From contig OX596341.1 of assembly GCA_951394405.1 (NCBI GenBank), positions 2,604,001 to 2,668,000 on the forward strand: DNA of 64,000 nucleotides, given 5' to 3'. The DNA is from Coprinellus micaceus. Taxonomy: Eukaryota; Basidiomycota; Agaricomycetes; Agaricales; Psathyrellaceae. The position numbers and the translations under genes are program-made. Below, in pieces: positions 1 through 10,795 of the stretch; positions within the stretch are counted from its first letter, which is position 1; the number at the start of each line of letters is the position of its first letter. The notes beneath the pieces were generated by a model. That model was not told the DNA's origin and ran no database searches. It saw nothing but the letters and a program-made list of their open reading frames with translations.

Positions 1-925
1 GTTGAGTACGGGATTGAGTGCTTCTGTGGTAGCGCCATCAGGAGTGGGGTGACCGCGGTGTATGGATCAGAGTGTGGCCAGGCTTGTGCGGGAAATGGTG
101 CGTGTCCTTCACACATAGTCACGGTAGCTTCGGGCTGACCTCTCATTGCACAGCCAATGAGATTTGCGGCGCCGGAAACCGCATTGGGATCTACGAACGA
201 TCCACAAGCACCACCACCACCACAACGACCCCTACGACAACGACAACCACTCCCGCCTCCACCTCGACCTTTTCGATCACTGGGTTCACACCCAGGGGTT
301 GCACCGCCGAAGGCACCTCGGGGACCCGTCGAGCACTGACCGGCGCCAGCTATACACGCAGCGACGTGACCCCCCAACTCTGTAACTCTCTGTGTTCGTC
401 TTTCCAATACTCTGGAGTCGAAAACGGAAACGAGTGCTACTGCGGCAACACGCTGACCAACAATGGAGCCTCGGGAACTACCATTGCCGAGAGCAACTGT
501 GCCACCGCCTGCGCGGGAGACAGCTCTCAGAAGTGTGGTGGTGGCTGGACGTTGGGTACCTCCCAAAAGACGACCGCGACCTTCACCGCGCTTGGCTGCT
601 ACGTCGATGGGTCGGATCGCATGCTGAGGGCGTACACGACTACCCTGAGCACGTCCATGACCACTGAAAAGTGTCTTGGTATTTGCTTGGAACGTGGGTA
701 TAAGCTCGCTGCGACTCAGGATGGGAAGGAGTGCTACTGCGACAACCAGATCTATAAGACTGGTTCTATTGGAAATTCTGTATCGGACTCGTCGTGCAGT
801 TCCAAGTGCTCGGGTGAGTTCATAGTGCGTTTGAGATGCGATACCTTGTGCTGACGAACCTTGCAGGCAATTCTGCTCAAACGTGTGGCGCCGGGTGGAG
901 AAACCAATTGTACTCTAGGCCGTAA
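1..925 (+). CDS. WSC-domain secreted/surface protein, 3' part
   Basis: The window opens inside this gene, so the 5' end is missing. Exons are <1..97, 154..813 and 867..925; introns of 56 and 53 nt are GT-AG and keep frame. At least three WSC modules are visible: the end of one (ECFCG, then NEICGAG), a Thr-rich linker of about 20 residues, a second (GCTAEGTSGTRRAL ... ECYCGNTL ... KCGGGW) and a third (GCYVDGSDRMLRAY ... ECYCDNQ ... TCGAGWRNQLYS). The spaced cysteines and the ECYCG core are the family signature. WSC domains bind carbohydrate and occur in fungal wall sensors, glyoxal oxidases and exoglucanases. This protein ends just after the last WSC with no TM segment, so a secreted multi-WSC protein is more likely than a Wsc-type stress sensor. 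The catalytic part, if any, lies upstream of the window. Confidence 0.88.
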
Positions 926-1373
926 ACTTCGGGCTCTACCTCCTTTATTTGACACACTCACCTTTCAACTCTCCTCGCTGACGATTGTAGAAATTTCGCG
1001 TTTTGATCTTATGAACGGGTCACGTTAAGTTGCCGTTCTTTTGCTTTGTACCTCCCCCAGCCATTAAACACTTGTATACTGTAATCACTCCCCCACATCC
1101 CGAGTACCTTCTTGTTGTGCGGCCTCATATATACTCTTCCCTGTATAAAACATACCCTACCATCCTTGTTTGTAAAACCTTGTCTCCCCGCTCGTCAAGG
1201 ATGTACGCATCTTTTGCTTACATGTTTTGAAGCTATTGGGCAGAGTACGCTGGTCCTCGGTTTTGGTGAATTGTGACCATGGCTCCTGGCGGATCGCAAT
1301 GTCAGGAGTAGACGGTATAAAACTTTAAAAGCGTATCCGATATCGTGAAACGTCGTTCTCGTTATGATGCAGC
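926..1373. other. intergenic, 3' side of WSC gene and tRNA
   Basis: No gene recognised. Low-complexity pyrimidine-rich DNA that probably includes the 3' UTR of the WSC gene. Confidence 0.5.
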
Positions 1374-1379
1374 AAAAAA
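1374..1379 (-). terminator. Pol III T-run terminator of tRNA-Arg
   Basis: Read on the minus strand, six consecutive T residues start two bases after the tRNA discriminator base, as expected for an RNA polymerase III terminator. Confidence 0.75.
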
Positions 1380-1380
1380 G

Positions 1381-1452
1381 AACCGACGATGGGACTCGAA
1401 CCCACAACCTTTGCCTTAGGAAAGCAACGCACTACCTTTGTGCTACGACGGC
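1381..1452 (-). tRNA. trnR-CCU: tRNA-Arg, anticodon CCU
   Basis: The 72-nt minus-strand sequence folds as a tRNA: acceptor GCCGTCG, D stem GCAC/GTGC around loop AAAGGTA, anticodon stem TTGCT/GGCAA with loop TTCCTAA (anticodon CCT at 1418-1420), and T arm GTGGG-TTCGAGT-CCCAT. The internal B box GGTTCGAGTCC is perfect and the A box (TAGCACAAAGG) is good. There is no intron. Oddities: the acceptor stem has a T:T mismatch at 5:68 and a G:T pair at 1:72. It reads AGG codons. The T-run just downstream supports an active gene. Confidence 0.8.
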
Positions 1453-2742
1453 ATGGTCGAGCAACGGAAACCACAAACCAAATCCTCTCCTACGTACGCG
1501 GTAGGATTCAAAAAATCGACCGACATGGGTTCCCCTCCTACTACCGGGCAACGCTAGCTGCCTCCCCTGACAGAGAAACGAACCGACATGGATTTCCCCT
1601 ATGGGAAAGGAACCCCAGGAGGCCGGAAAACCGACCAGCATGGGTTCCCCCTTGCAAGAAGGCGAGCGCCGGCCAAGACCGGGGACCTTCTCGCAGGGAG
1701 GGAGGAGGTCCGACCAGAACTCCCCCCCACAGGGGGGGTTCGGCAGGGCAGGCACCTTTATTGCCACACCCACCCGAGAAGAAGATTTGGAGTAGGTGGG
1801 ACCGACCACTCTAGGTAGGCCCTTACCCCCGTCCTCGGGTTGCAACGCGACTCACAATAGGCTCGCTTGCCCTCCGGGTCCCATACCGCGTGAGCAGCAT
1901 TCGACGACGACACGCCCAAAGGCAATCGTCGTTCACTGAGTCGGACAACGCGTTGTCCCCGACGTCGAGCATCGTCCCGTAGGGTGTGGGTTCCTGGTAG
2001 TGGCCTCGTTCTTCCGACTGTGGTGGGAGGGAGGAAAGAAAGTACGGGGATCGTTGAGGCGGCGTGAAGGATTATATATGGGTCGATCGTCAGAGGGCAC
2101 GATTGGGAGGTAATGTACAATTATGGGACTCTACGATCGGTATTGAAAGGGTTACGGTATAATTAATGGGCAGGCAATACAAAGCGAGTGGTCGACTTTT
2201 TGTCAAAGGCATCGTGGGCTCGAAGAACCATTCGTCGTTGGCGGTTGTCCAAGCTTCATCGGAAAGGCTGGCCATTCCCTTTGGGTCGGGAAGAAATTTA
2301 AGCGCCCATCAATTAGGCGCCGATGCACTCAGTCCATTTTCTCATCACGTCCAATTGGACGGGTGGGTTTGTCTCAGGTTGCGATTAGACTCCCAACGTC
2401 TAGGGATGACCATTTTAGGCAAGACCAGTTGTCTATATGAGCGCTCCAGAGCGGCAGATGAGGAAGGAGTATGATACAAAGAGTGAAGCCAGACCCTTTA
2501 ATGATACATATATACGAGTCCGTGCGTTGGAAGATACATAAAAAGCGACTGGCCAATAGATATACAGTTGAATTGCGGCAGTCCATATAATCAGTTGAGG
2601 TGAGTAGACAGAGCAGTGAAACGAAGCATCGACATGATATCCTGCATGTAAAACTGATGTGATGTAATGAATGTATGGATGAACGAAAGCATAACCAACG
2701 GGCTGATATCGAGCGTTTTCTTTACCGTTGCTATATCCCATC
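1453..2742. other. intergenic, no gene seen
   Basis: About 1.3 kb between the tRNA and the 3' end of the APH-like gene. Open frames here are short, proline-rich and unlike known proteins. Only the degenerate repeats at 1517-1651 stand out. Confidence 0.5.
1517..1651. repeat. three degenerate direct repeats of about 22 bp
   Basis: Copies start at 1517, 1579 and 1627 and share the core ACCGACATGGGTTTCCCC with a few mismatches each (the third has CAGCATGGG). Spacing is about 50-62 bp. Origin unknown. Confidence 0.5.
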
Positions 2743-5700
2743 TCACTCGTCCCCCTCCTGAACGGCGGCCTGCTCCACAGCCCATACAGTGCTCGTCCAG
2801 TCCCAGAATTCCCTCTCCAGCCGTGCATCATCTTCCTCTTCGGCTTCTCCTTCCTTCTGCGCGATGTCTTCTAGCCCCCGGTTAACCTTGACCACGTCCC
2901 AAAGTGCCTTGCCTACCGTGTCCCACTCGCAGGCGAACACGAACATCCAGTGCCCAAGATAACCCGCGACGTACGACCCGGGGCTACAGTGCAACTCCGA
3001 GAGGAGCTGCCCGGAAGGCGATGCAACCACCCCGGTTGGCTTGTCGCCGCTGGTCCTAGGCTTGGCGACGCTGTCATGTGAGGTGAAGATATCATCCATC
3101 GGCGCCGCAGGACGCGGTGTCGACACAGCCGTGGGTGGGTCCGCAGCAGGCGGCTTGGGACTGTGCATCGGACTCGGGGTCTTGGTAAACAGCGTCCTCG
3201 TCGCGGGTGAATCGGTCACCGGGAAGTAGCCACCACCCGAGGTGCCAGCTGAGGTAGAGCCGGCGGAGAGACTCCTGCTGAGTGCGGCAGGGAGGTACAG
3301 CGACGATGGCCGCTTGGTGTGGTGGTGGTGTCCTGGTCGTGCATGAGGATTGGGAGAACGCCCTTGAGGGGTCGGCGAAGGCGTCCTTGACTGGTGAGAG
3401 AATGGATGAATCCCAGCGGCATCCGGCGCGAGGAGTGGCGCGTGCGGAAGGATAGGGGAAGAGACAGGGCTAACGCCCGCACTGCTGCAAATCCTGGCTA
3501 TTGGAGTCCTGATTCCAATATGACCAAATTCGAGCGCAGGTATTGAGAGAGCCATTGACCCTGACTGCCTCCGCTTGTGCATCGACATGTTGCTATATCT
3601 CAAATGCATGGACTGAGGTCGGGGAGAGATCGTCGACGCACTCCGAAGGTGAGACGAGAAGGTTGAGCCCCCTGAACCCCCACCGGACCTTGGGAAGGCT
3701 GAACGGGTGGTAAGGGAGCCTGAATCAGCGAGTGCCATAGCGGCAAAGGATAGAGATAAAGATTCTCCTCCGCCTGTACTCTTGCTTGGTTTATCCTTTT
3801 CAGGCGTGGTAATGCAATGAGTCTGTATCTCTGGAATAGGTTCGCGTATGGCCTCTATCATAGGCGTCGACAGCAGGCCGGGAGTTGGGGTGAGTGGGGG
3901 CCGAAGATACAGAACGGCCGGTGCATGGCCAGCCAGGGGCACCGGCTGGGCAAGCAAGGGTGGTGCAGATTGCTGCGTCCCTTCCGAGGCGCCTCGGGTG
4001 AAGCTAAACCAAGATTTTAGCTTCGCCGTCCCCGACTCCGTCTTCCTATTGGGATTGGGGGTCGAGAGGGGTGACCCCTCTTCGGCCTTATCCACCTTCT
4101 GGGCAACGTCAAACATTGACGTGGCAGGACTCGTCAGGGGGGAAGTCAAGTTCACGTTCGAACGAGAGCTGTCGAGGTCGTCCGTGAACGATGCTCTGGA
4201 CGACGAAGCGGAGGATGTCGTAGAGTGAGGCGAGTGAGGACTAGATTTAGGTTTAGAAGGGGTGTCGGTGTTAGATTCGTCAGGCTTCTCTGAGCTGTGC
4301 AGCGAGACGTAGGACGACGAAGCTGACATCGAAGTCATGGGGGTGTAATACTCGCTTATCGTTGATATCGTCGAATCCCGCCTCTCTTGCGCCAAGTCCA
4401 ACCTGAAGCTGGAGCTTGCACTCGGGTTCCTACGCTCCCTCAGAGTTAAAGTGACCTGATCCTCCTTCATCTGACGCTTCCTCTGCTCCTCTGCATCCCT
4501 CAGTGCCTTGTTGAACGACTCGTGCACCTCGGGGCGGACTAGCCCGAGCCCAGCAGCTCGTCTGGCGGATATCACCTCTCCTTGCACCTCCCAATTTAAG
4601 GCTCCTGCGACCTCCCATGGGACAGTGCCAGCACCTTCCCAATCAATGACCCCTACGATCTCCCCGGTATGCTCATCCACGAGAATATTCTCGCTGTGCA
4701 GGTCGCCGTGCCGGAGTGGGAAGGGCCCAGTGTTGTTTTCTGGCGAAATGTGCGGTGCAAGGGCAGCGGGGAAGAGGGAGGCCGCGAACATTCGTCTGAG
4801 GGGCTTGATCTCGGAGCGGGGGAGCAGTACTGTCTCGCCGCTATTCCCAACCTTGATTGCCACTGGTTCACCGGTCTCCTCCTCCTCCTCCTCCTCCTCC
4901 TCCTCTTCATCTACTGCCGCCCCTTCCGCAATCCGCTTAAACGCCTCCGCCAAAACAGCATAGTATTCCTCTGCCGTATCGAATGGGCCCAGACCAAATT
5001 CGGCCATGGGGCCAATTCGAACCTCTCCAGGAGCATGCTTGCTGTAATCCAATGTGAACGACCCGATTTGGGGGAACGTGATTTGAGATAGCTGCACATG
5101 GATATCGGCGAGGGAAGCGAGGTACCGGTGCAATATGGGCGAATCGAGATGTTCCTGGTAGGAGGGGTCGGAGGTCGGTGATTCCCAGTGTCCGCCCAGC
5201 TCGTGTATTGGGATGCCGCAATCCTCGATTGTCTTGCCCTTCATCGCTGACATCAAAATGAAGGCGGGGAAGTCTTCGCCTAGTGGGTGCGGGCTCCGAT
5301 GATGGAGTGCTTCGTCCGATGGTGGTGCTGCGCTGAACTTGCGCTGGAAGCCATCCCCGTGGCGGGCACAGAATCCAAATATGTCGGGGACAGGGACAGT
5401 GGTGCGTTCCTTCACCACACGGAGGGCGCCTACTTCGTTCAGGATCTTCCGCTCTAGTTGCTCTGGTGTGTTGAAGAACTCGTCTCCTTCGTATGGGGGT
5501 AATCCAAACCGGGCCACCCAACTCTCCTCCGTTTCCGCCGAGTCTGCTGCGCTTCCGTTTCGAAACACCAGCTCATACACCAAGAAACTTTGGCCCCATG
5601 TCCAACTCGACGTGACCATCCGACATGGGGCGCGCTTCGGGTGCAGAGACGATGCGTAGTCTTCTATATGTTTGACGAAAGGTAGAAGGTGATCGTGCAA

Positions 5701-5781
5701 CGAGGTGATACGTCTGTGCGTCGGGGCATCTAGGGTGGCGAGGGAGGCCTCGAGAGCTGGCCAGCAGTCACTGATCGGCAT
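2743..5781 (-). CDS. aminoglycoside phosphotransferase (APH)-fold protein with long disordered region
   Basis: A single-exon gene of 1012 residues. The N-terminal ~400 residues carry an APH/choline-kinase-like fold: the nucleotide-binding part has ...WVARFGLPP, followed by the catalytic loop HGDLHSENILVD at 358-369 (catalytic Asp360, Asn365) and the metal-binding GVIDWEGAG (Asp380). A run of 12 Glu (about 291-303) comes from a CTC microsatellite and interrupts the C-lobe. Residues about 430-910 are Ser/Pro-rich and look disordered. A conserved-looking tail (GYLGHWMFVFACEW ... EFWDWTSTVWAVEQ) then ends the protein, as if the disordered block had been inserted into the kinase C-lobe. Fungal APH proteins of this kind phosphorylate unknown small molecules; antibiotic resistance should not be inferred. 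The start is the first Met of the frame. Confidence 0.85.
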   Translation of the reverse strand: MPISDCWPALEASLATLDAPTHRRITSLHDHLLPFVKHIEDYASSLHPKRAPCRMVTSSWTWGQSFLVYELVFRNGSAADSAETEESWVARFGLPPYEGDEFFNTPEQLERKILNEVGALRVVKERTTVPVPDIFGFCARHGDGFQRKFSAAPPSDEALHHRSPHPLGEDFPAFILMSAMKGKTIEDCGIPIHELGGHWESPTSDPSYQEHLDSPILHRYLASLADIHVQLSQITFPQIGSFTLDYSKHAPGEVRIGPMAEFGLGPFDTAEEYYAVLAEAFKRIAEGAAVDEEEEEEEEEEETGEPVAIKVGNSGETVLLPRSEIKPLRRMFAASLFPAALAPHISPENNTGPFPLRHGDLHSENILVDEHTGEIVGVIDWEGAGTVPWEVAGALNWEVQGEVISARRAAGLGLVRPEVHESFNKALRDAEEQRKRQMKEDQVTLTLRERRNPSASSSFRLDLAQERRDSTISTISEYYTPMTSMSASSSYVSLHSSEKPDESNTDTPSKPKSSPHSPHSTTSSASSSRASFTDDLDSSRSNVNLTSPLTSPATSMFDVAQKVDKAEEGSPLSTPNPNRKTESGTAKLKSWFSFTRGASEGTQQSAPPLLAQPVPLAGHAPAVLYLRPPLTPTPGLLSTPMIEAIREPIPEIQTHCITTPEKDKPSKSTGGGESLSLSFAAMALADSGSLTTRSAFPRSGGGSGGSTFSSHLRSASTISPRPQSMHLRYSNMSMHKRRQSGSMALSIPALEFGHIGIRTPIARICSSAGVSPVSSPILPHAPLLAPDAAGIHPFSHQSRTPSPTPQGRSPNPHARPGHHHHTKRPSSLYLPAALSRSLSAGSTSAGTSGGGYFPVTDSPATRTLFTKTPSPMHSPKPPAADPPTAVSTPRPAAPMDDIFTSHDSVAKPRTSGDKPTGVVASPSGQLLSELHCSPGSYVAGYLGHWMFVFACEWDTVGKALWDVVKVNRGLEDIAQKEGEAEEEDDARLEREFWDWTSTVWAVEQAAVQEGDE
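4876..4906. repeat. CTC trinucleotide microsatellite in coding sequence
   Basis: About ten CTC/TCC units on the plus strand encode the poly-Glu run of the APH-like protein. Length variation here would stay in frame. Confidence 0.85.
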
Positions 5782-6339
5782 AGGTTGTGGGTCGAAATTG
5801 GTTTCGTCGGTGTTGTTGTGGGATTGGATATATGTCTGCGGAATGGATAAAGTGCAGTGTTAGCTTGCTTTGTCGTACACACAGGAGATTGCCCACGATA
5901 CCGATGATAGATAACAGAACGAAGGAAGGAGGGGCACTGCAGGGCGTGGCGGAAACGTGGGTCAGGACAAGAGGCTCGCTGTCTGTCATTCCATTCCAAA
6001 CTGAACCTTAACGCGTGTGTGCTTAGGGGGAGAAACAGGAAGGCGCCTCAGACAAATGGCGCTGACGTCCTGTTCCTGCGGGTCCGGTATTAGTCCGTCC
6101 GTGCGGGGTACCGGCGACTATAGACCCATGTCATCGCCGAATGCTGTGTCGCCTTGTGTGTGCAAACGCTTGGGAACAATGGGAGGCGAATAAGTGAAAC
6201 GGTAGGAGGAGAGGGGGAATATCCATAGAATAATTACAGAACAACCCGGCGAAGTTACTGTTACAAGAGAGTCAATGAAATGCATAACTTAAAACTGAAA
6301 CGATCCCACGAGATGGACGTACACCGCGTCCTAATAAGG
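5782..6339. other. intergenic, promoter of APH-like gene
   Basis: Lies between the APH-like start codon and the stop of the BCS1-like gene, both on the minus strand. No further gene is supported. Confidence 0.5.
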
Positions 6340-8947
6340 TCACGACGCGCCAGCAGCAGCTAGGAGATTCACATTCTCTTTTGGCACCAACGGAGGCGTG
6401 TGCGGTGGGGTCAGAGGTGTGCTGCACACCGTCTCCGACACGCTTCCCGACGCCACTGTCGTAAGATCCACCGTCGTAGACGTAGTACCCGCGCCGAACA
6501 CCCCACCCGCTCCATCGCTTGCAGGGCCAAACGCCCCAAACGTGCTGCGTGGACAGTCTTCGCGCTGAGGGTGTCTCGTAAGCCGTGCCTTGTGTTGCTT
6601 ATCTTCCTTCTCCTGGTCGGCCCAAACCTTCACGCCCCTCGCCGCTTGCTCTGGCTCCCTCTTACACGAGAGTAGGAATCCCTGAAGCTCGGCTGTGGAG
6701 AATTCGTGCTCGGGGATGTTCTCAGCGAACTCTTCGGCGAGGGCCGATAGTCGCGATTCTTTCTCCTTCGCGGACCATTCGCTATTCTGGAGCGTGACGT
6801 GTGTCGCAGGGAAGAACCGATTGAAGAGAGACGCAGCTTGAGACTTTGAAGACAGCTTGTAGGGGACCTTGCGGTCAATTCTTCCAGGTCGAAGGAGTGC
6901 GGGATCCAGCTGCTCGATACAGTTAGTCTGCGTATGGCCACATGCACGTTAGTTCAGTCTCTGAGCCACGAAATGGGAGTGCTCACAGTGGCGAAGAAGA
7001 GGACCCCCTCTTCACTCCCGATCCCATCGATCACATTAAGCAAGCCACTTAATGTTACGCTGGACCTCTTGAGCGGGGGCATTGCAAGGTCAGCCCCTCC
7101 AAGGAATCCTCCGCCCAGGAAGCCAGTTCCAATGCCCTGGCCACCAGAGTTGTCGTTGCCGTAGCCATCCCGAGCGGCCGTTGCAAAGGCACAGTCAATA
7201 TCCTCGATCAGAAATATAGCCTTCTTCGGGATGGATGAGGCCGCCTGCTGTAGGAAAGCGTCGTCGACACTGTTAATATATTAGTAACGCGCGGGCGTAA
7301 CGCAGGCCAGATGACTTACAATCCTGCAGAAAGCGATAAGGAGAAGATCTCGAGCCCGAGTTCCCCGGCCTGAGAGACATGCTGCGTCAGTACAGATGGC
7401 TTCAATATAGCCAAAAATACGAAGCGCAGCTCACCAAGGCATGGATCGTAGAGGCTGTAGCGAACAGTAATGTCAGAAGAATAGTCTCGGGATGGATGGG
7501 TGGCATTTCATCTCACTCTTTCCAGTACCAGGGGGTCCGTGCAACAAGTACCCTCTCCTGTGAGGGATCCCTGCGTCGATGTACCAATTCTCCATCTCGA
7601 TGAACTCCCTGGCATCCGCCACTAGTGACTCCATCATCCCGGCTTCGAGGATTATAGAACTGATGGGCCTCCGCAGCTTGCGCTTGACGCAATTCCAGAC
7701 GAACCCAGGTCCGAAATTGGGCTGAATAATTTGATTCGAAAAGTCAGAAAAGTATAGTTAGCGAACGTATATCAGCGAGGGTGAAGCGCGGCTGAGAAGC
7801 TGGGGAGTCCTAAGCCCTTATTCGGTAGGCAGGTGATATCACGGAATGGGCGCCTAAGCTTTGGACACCCATCACCGGCATCACCGGCATATACAAGGGG
7901 CGCGAACGCCAACTGTAGGAGGGTAAGGGTAACATTTGACGTACCTGGGACGCGGTATGCAAGATAACACTTGCTCGGCCATGGTCAATGTAGCAAAGGC
8001 GCGCTTCTTCGATGAAACCATGCAAGGCCTTGATATCGAGTGTGTACATCCTAGATCGAATTAGCGGAAGGACGGGGTCAGCATGTCGGTGACATGAGGT
8101 CCGAAACAGAAACATAAGCAGCAGGTTCTCGCAGCTGCGCCCTTACGGGACGCCGTAGCTTATCTTCGCTCGTCCTAATCGAGTCGAAAACTCGCGATCG
8201 CTCACGCAAATTCGAAAAAGGCGCAAAACAGAGGAGAGGATTACTCACGTCAAATAAATGACACCTGGATTAAATCCGCCAAACGACGAAAGCTGCGTGC
8301 TGACGACGGTGGAGCTCCTCTTCGTTTCGATCCAAACACCATTCCAGCGGAACAGGTGAGGCAATTCGTAAGTCGGAACCAGATCGACGTGTGCTGCCTC
8401 GCCTTTGGCTGTACCCTCCCCGATCTCAATCCCCCATCGACGAATGGAGCTCCGGGCGTTTATTCTGAAGTCTCTGGAACGCTTCCAAATCTTCTTCTCC
8501 GTCTAGATGTGCGTGTCCGCGGTCAGTCCCACTGTGCGTCGATCCCGATGGCAATCGCATGCTCACCATGTACATGACGATCCACTCGAACGTTGGGTCG
8601 CCCTCTGTAAACTGTGCCGTCATGGAGTACTCTGCACGTCATGTGACGTGCGTGCCATGGTAGCGTGAATCGAATTAGCGGCGTCGTTCAACTGAGATTA
8701 GGAATCGTGACGACGTACGAAGTCTGAATCGTTCGACTAACCACTGGAAAAATCGCCTCCCAGCTTCGAGAAGGGTGCCCAACACTAACAGCCGTGCGCT
8801 ATCGAATACATAGCCAGCCGTAGCAGTCGACCCGGCACGCGATGTCCACCCACTGGCAAAGAACGAGGCAACGAGAGAGAGGCCCATAACGCGGCTGAAC
8901 CCGGACATCCAAGCACCGGACGGTTCTGGGGTTCCGGGTGCGTTCAT
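6340..8947 (-). CDS. BCS1-like AAA ATPase
   Basis: Exons (low to high): 6340..6927, 6987..7269, 7320..7381, 7435..7454, 7517..7721, 7945..8050, 8249..8502, 8567..8631, 8719..8947; 603 residues. The N-terminus has a hydrophobic stretch and then the BCS1_N domain ([23 protein letters not shown]). The AAA module has Walker A GPPGTGKT at about 280-287, Walker [13 protein letters not shown] at about 331-342, and the BCS1 hallmarks [14 protein letters not shown] and [18 protein letters not shown]1 is an inner-membrane translocase that moves folded Rieske Fe/S protein to complex III. Fungi also carry many BCS1-like paralogues, so the exact role is uncertain. Odd points: a Gly-rich insert after Walker B, a Ser/Thr/Pro-rich tail of about 60 residues, a 20-nt exon that completes the P-loop, and two long introns (198 and 223 nt) that could hide alternative splicing. 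Confidence 0.9.
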
Positions 8948-9529
8948 CCTGGCTCGCTATCGGAGGAATAGAGGAAGTCGAAGAAAGTCGTGTGTCAGTG
9001 AGGGTAGTAGGAGGTTCGGTTCAAGATGGATCTTTTCTAACCTTCTGATTCACAAGTCCTTTATATGTCAGAGATGCCCGAGCCTAAGCAGGTCCCATGT
9101 GGGACGATCTCCCCACAGAACCATCTGGTTTGTCCAATAGGCATGTCCAAGCTGCCGGAGTGCTAAAACGCCACCAAACTATGAGAAGTCTGCAGTACAT
9201 ATATAGATGGGGGACAAACAGAGGCGAACCGTCCGAGACTTCTGATCGAGGGTTTACCCCTAGATTGGCTCCTTTCCTAGGCCAAATAGGGGGCGTAGAT
9301 GCATCCAGACAGAAAACCGAGATGGCCGGGAAGAAGGCGCTTCTGAAAGCCTTACGGCCTTGACGGGCGCTTGAAGCACACTGCACCGCCACTCGCTGAT
9401 AGCTCACCGAGACCGCAGCAACGCTTGGCCTAGTTACAACCCACTCCTTGATTCCATGGTCGGAAGACGGAAGGTGCCCCCGATGACCGGTAGTATACAT
9501 ACTCACACTCAAACAATTGCCTCACTTGG
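8948..9529. other. intergenic, promoter of BCS1-like gene
   Basis: 582 bp between two minus-strand genes. No coding potential recognised. Confidence 0.5.
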
Positions 9530-10795
9530 CTACAGCATGCGGTGGAAGAGGGAGAGTAGGAGGAAGCAGAACAGGACCAGAGGATCGAGGGCGAAAGGTG
9601 CTGCGGAGTTTTGGTTCGAAACATTGGAGCCAGAACTCGGCGTGGATGTTGCGGTCCCGCCTGTAGTGCTACCGGACGTCGATGTACCGGAAGGTAACAC
9701 GAAAGGGGAGCCGGAATCTGCGAGTTGCCTGGGACCATACGTGGACGGTACGGCAACCACAACGCTATCGAGATCTGGGCATGTTGAGGGTTATTGTTCG
9801 AACGAAGAGTTTAAAATAGCGTATTCACCGAAGAACGAGTTGTTGACACCGGCATAATTAGTTATGGTGATCGTATGCTCAGAATCATCGAGATTCGATC
9901 CCAGGAACTTGAGGATGGGCACCTGCTGCTCGCAAGTGAGCCCAAAAGCCCCGCCGCACCCAGAGGTTCCGTTGAAGAATTGCTCTGGGTTGCTGTCGAG
10001 CTTGATTCCATAGCCACGATGATCGTTCTTGATATCTCCCAGGACGTATATCGCAGACCCTGAGGAACGGTCTCGAAAGGCGTGACAAAGGAAGGACACA
10101 CATTTACGCACCTTTAAACTTTAGAGTAGCAGTCGCTCTGTCTTCATTGGTATAGGTGGTCCCCCCACCACTGAATGCAGGTGACGTATTGTGTCCCCAT
10201 TCGCCAGTGAAGGAGAATGCTGAGTTGTCTTCCTGATACGTTTCATTGCGGATCGTAGCCCTGTATATGAAATGTTCAGATGGGGAAATTCGAGGGGCAT
10301 GGAAGACGTACCCAGCAGGTGCGGCCTGGAACGTGTACTCGATGTAATCCAGGAGGAATCCTTCACCAAGGTTGGTGAGCCTCAGCTGGTGGTTCCCATA
10401 CGTCAAGTTGCTTGATCCATACAACAACACTGAGCCATCGGACGCCGCGTCAGCGCGAGCACTACTCTCAATCATCGCAGAGTCCAGCTCAATTCTATAC
10501 GAGCCGAAACGAGGTCCCTTATGACCATAGATGTACAACGCCGGTCCTGAAGCAGGGTCAGCCCATACGCACCCTGAACGTGGGCGAAAGCCCCCGACTC
10601 ACCAGTAAAGTTCAGGCCCACAACTGCACCAACCCGATCCGTCGAATGATATGTCCCTCGAAGGTATTGGGGATCGTTTCCGTTGAAGTCCCTGCTGGAT
10701 GGATCCGGCGTGGTCCATTGTGCTTGGTCGTCGTAGACCAGAACGGTATCGAAGTCGTCGACCGTGACGTTCACGTTTACCGCTGAAGACTCCAT
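9530..10795 (-). CDS. tandem beta-sandwich protein with GPI-like C-terminal tail
   Basis: Exons: 9530..9774, 9850..10059, 10112..10260, 10312..10546, 10603..10795; 343 residues. Two similar extracellular-type beta-sandwich (galactose-binding-like) units are seen: VTVDDFDTVLVYDDQAQW ... NFTGPALYIYGHKGPRFG and, in the second half, NETYQEDNSAFSFTGEW ... FKGSAIYVLGDIKNDHRG. Several N-glycosylation sequons fall in them. A Ser/Thr/Gly linker and a hydrophobic tail (DPLVLFCFLLLSLFHRML) follow, resembling a GPI-attachment signal or a single TM anchor. The family is widespread and uncharacterised in Agaricomycetes. No signal peptide is visible before VNVNVTVDD, and I found no upstream exon to supply one, so either the N-terminus is incomplete or the tail acts as the only membrane signal. 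Confidence 0.82.

Noticed and set aside
1389..1814. 141-codon open frame beginning MGLEPTTFAL over the tRNA
   Set aside because: Translation of the antisense of a tRNA gene; the familiar spurious product, with a repeat-rich remainder.
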